From Candidatus Altimarinota bacterium (GTDB lineage: Bacteria > Patescibacteria > JAEDAM01 > BD1-5 > UBA2023), in NCBI GenBank assembly GCA_018457335.1, contig JAGYHI010000040.1, positions 1-7,259 on the forward strand: 7,259 nucleotides of DNA. Reading direction: 5' to 3'. Each line of letters opens with the position of its first letter. Positions within the stretch are counted from its first letter, which is position 1. The notes under the pieces were generated by a model. It ran no database searches, was not told the DNA's origin, and was given only the letters and a program-made list of their open reading frames with translations. This document shows positions 6,390-7,259 of the stretch, piece by piece. The position numbers and the translations under genes were made by a program.

Positions 6390-6417
6390 ATAATATAAAA
6401 AAACTAAAAAAATACAA
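6390..6417 (-). promoter_or_regulatory. probable promoter of the pilin gene
   Basis: On the minus strand TTGTAT (6412-6417), 16 bases, TATTAT (6390-6395), predicting a leader of about 17 bases before ATG 6366. The -35 box lies inside the left arm of the upstream gene's terminator hairpin. Confidence 0.45.
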
Positions 6418-6440
6418 GGCATTTTTCCTTGTATTTTTTT
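6406..6440 (-). terminator. terminator of the SLH surface-protein gene
   Basis: A perfect 14-bp stem (6406-6419 with 6427-6440, core ATACAAGG / CCTTGTAT) with a 7-base CATTTTT loop. A7 on the left side supplies a T7 tract on the minus strand. It lies 14 bases past the TAA at 6454. Confidence 0.85.
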
Positions 6441-6453
6441 GTAGACTTATATT

Positions 6454-7259
6454 TTACCATTGGATATTATCCCAAGTGCTTCACATATTGACAAGAACTT
6501 TGATAGTCTCGGCAATAGTGATATAACTCGTAGGCTCAAAAACTCTTACTTCTTGATTTTCTGGCTGTCCGTCCCATGTCTTTCTTCCGTGAAGAAGACA
6601 GAGTTCGTATGCTTTTTCAATATGAGGAGCAAAATCACTCTGAGGATTTACATCAGCAAATCTGTTCATTTGTGCTGGTTTATCTTTGAGTTGAGAGATG
6701 GTAATATTATTTAAAAATCTTTTTCGTAGATATTCTACAAAGACTTTTGCTGCAACTTGTCTCTCTACTTTGCTATTCATATTCTGCTTAAGAGTCGAGA
6801 GAAGGTTTGTAATACTTTTGTCTCAGGTTGGTACTTTTTTTAAGAGGGTTTCATATCTCGTAAGAACGCGACCAAACTGCCCGAAAGTAATATCTTGATG
6901 TACATATTCATCTGTGGTGTTTGATATGAAAAACTTTCTATAAAGGGCTCGTTTTTTGAGGTCTTCAAGATTTTTGATAAGACTATCGCATTGTATGCTA
7001 AAATTTTTATTTCCTCAATTTTGCATTGCATTTATACCAAGTGTATCATTCCAAGTCTTCTCTAAAATGCTTCGTTCTGCTTGATTTACACTATATCCAC
7101 CACCATGACCAGAAGTTGTTTGTATTTTTTCTGTTTTTGGTGCATTTGGTTTTTTTGGAGTTGGATTTTCCGGTTCCGGTTCTGTTGTTCCTGTGTTCGT
7201 TTCCGGTTCTGTTGTTCCTGTGTTCGTTTCCGGTTCTGTTGTTCCTGTGTTCGTTTCCG
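6454..7259 (-). CDS. C-terminal part of a surface protein with Thr/Glu/Pro repeats and an SLH-like domain, 5' end outside window
   Basis: The last 267 residues of a larger protein, ending at TAA 6454-6456. Three TGA codons (7015-7017, 6823-6825, 6481-6483) are read as Gly. Visible order: perfect tandem ETNTGTTEP repeats, a Pro/Lys linker (ENPTPKKPNAPKTEK), a Gly-rich SGHGGGYSVN stretch, a helical segment of about 130 residues, then a C-terminal S-layer homology-like domain (6484-6660). The SLH pattern is RFADVNPQSDFAPHIEKAY, then LCLLHGR, a gap, and VFEPTSYITIAETIKVLVNM, matching the FxDV...I..A...GI..G...F.P...IT.AE layout. SLH domains bind secondary cell-wall polymers or anchor surface layers; here it would hold the protein to the envelope while the repeat stalk projects outward. 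Only one SLH unit is visible, whereas three are typical. The recoded Gly follows directly after the domain. An adhesin role is inference. Confidence 0.8.
7174..7259 (-). repeat. 27-bp tandem repeat coding ETNTGTTEP
   Basis: Three perfect 27-bp units (7174-7200, 7201-7227, 7228-7254) and the start of a fourth at the window edge. They are exact multiples of three and stay in frame inside the surface-protein gene. Lack of any base change between units suggests recent expansion or ongoing copy-number change. The array continues beyond the window. Confidence 0.95.

Noticed and set aside
7174..7259. CRISPR-like array of 27-bp units
   Set aside because: The units are directly adjacent with no spacers and stay in frame inside a coding region; this is a protein repeat.
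199..7259. UGA as tryptophan (code 4) or selenocysteine
   Set aside because: Trp would replace the conserved Gly in the recombinase GKGGK hairpin. Selenocysteine is implausible for so many codons in unrelated proteins with no recoding hairpins.

Overview
The window is AT-rich and dominated by one fact: its genes are read with UGA as a sense codon for glycine (translation table 25). Under the standard code nearly every gene here breaks into same-frame pieces separated only by TGA. Reading TGA as Gly joins the pieces into recognisable full-length proteins, and several TGA codons fall on family-conserved glycines. All seven visible stop codons are TAA (six) or TAG (one). CGA still encodes arginine, including the catalytic Arg of a tyrosine recombinase. 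This points to Candidatus Gracilibacteria (BD1-5, CPR/Patescibacteria) rather than the Absconditabacterales lineage that also reassigned CGA/CGG. No gene start has a good Shine-Dalgarno motif.

Layout. 1-1216 (minus): a HAD-like phosphatase gene with an apparent -1 frameshift at an A6 run, followed 11 bases later by a GIY-YIG nuclease-like gene cut by the window edge. 1228-2625 (minus): a monocistronic unit, with promoter and terminator, for a 424-aa secreted protein. It combines a TIMP/NTR-like N-terminus starting Cys-Ser-Cys, three copies of an unrecognised two-cysteine repeat, a Kazal-type protease-inhibitor domain and a helical tail. 2721-3804 (plus, divergent): a membrane-anchored DUF1287 protein, then a cold-shock protein and a strong terminator. 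3900-4919 (minus): a 339-aa Xer-type tyrosine recombinase with all catalytic residues.

4920-5742 is about 820 bases with no convincing gene. It holds a dif-like 11-6-11 palindrome 225 bases upstream of the recombinase gene, an orphan Fur-type palindrome, and the terminator of the next gene. 5743-6440 (minus): a type IV pilin-like gene with its own promoter. 6454-7259 (minus): the C-terminal part of a large surface protein with perfect 27-bp Thr/Glu/Pro repeats and a terminal SLH-like domain, continuing beyond the window.

Taken together the genes suggest a small-genome host-dependent bacterium with an elaborate surface: pilin, SLH-type surface protein and a secreted multi-domain inhibitor. 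The recombinase plus dif-like site looks like a compact chromosome-dimer resolution module. The link between the inhibitor and an epibiotic or predatory lifestyle is inference.
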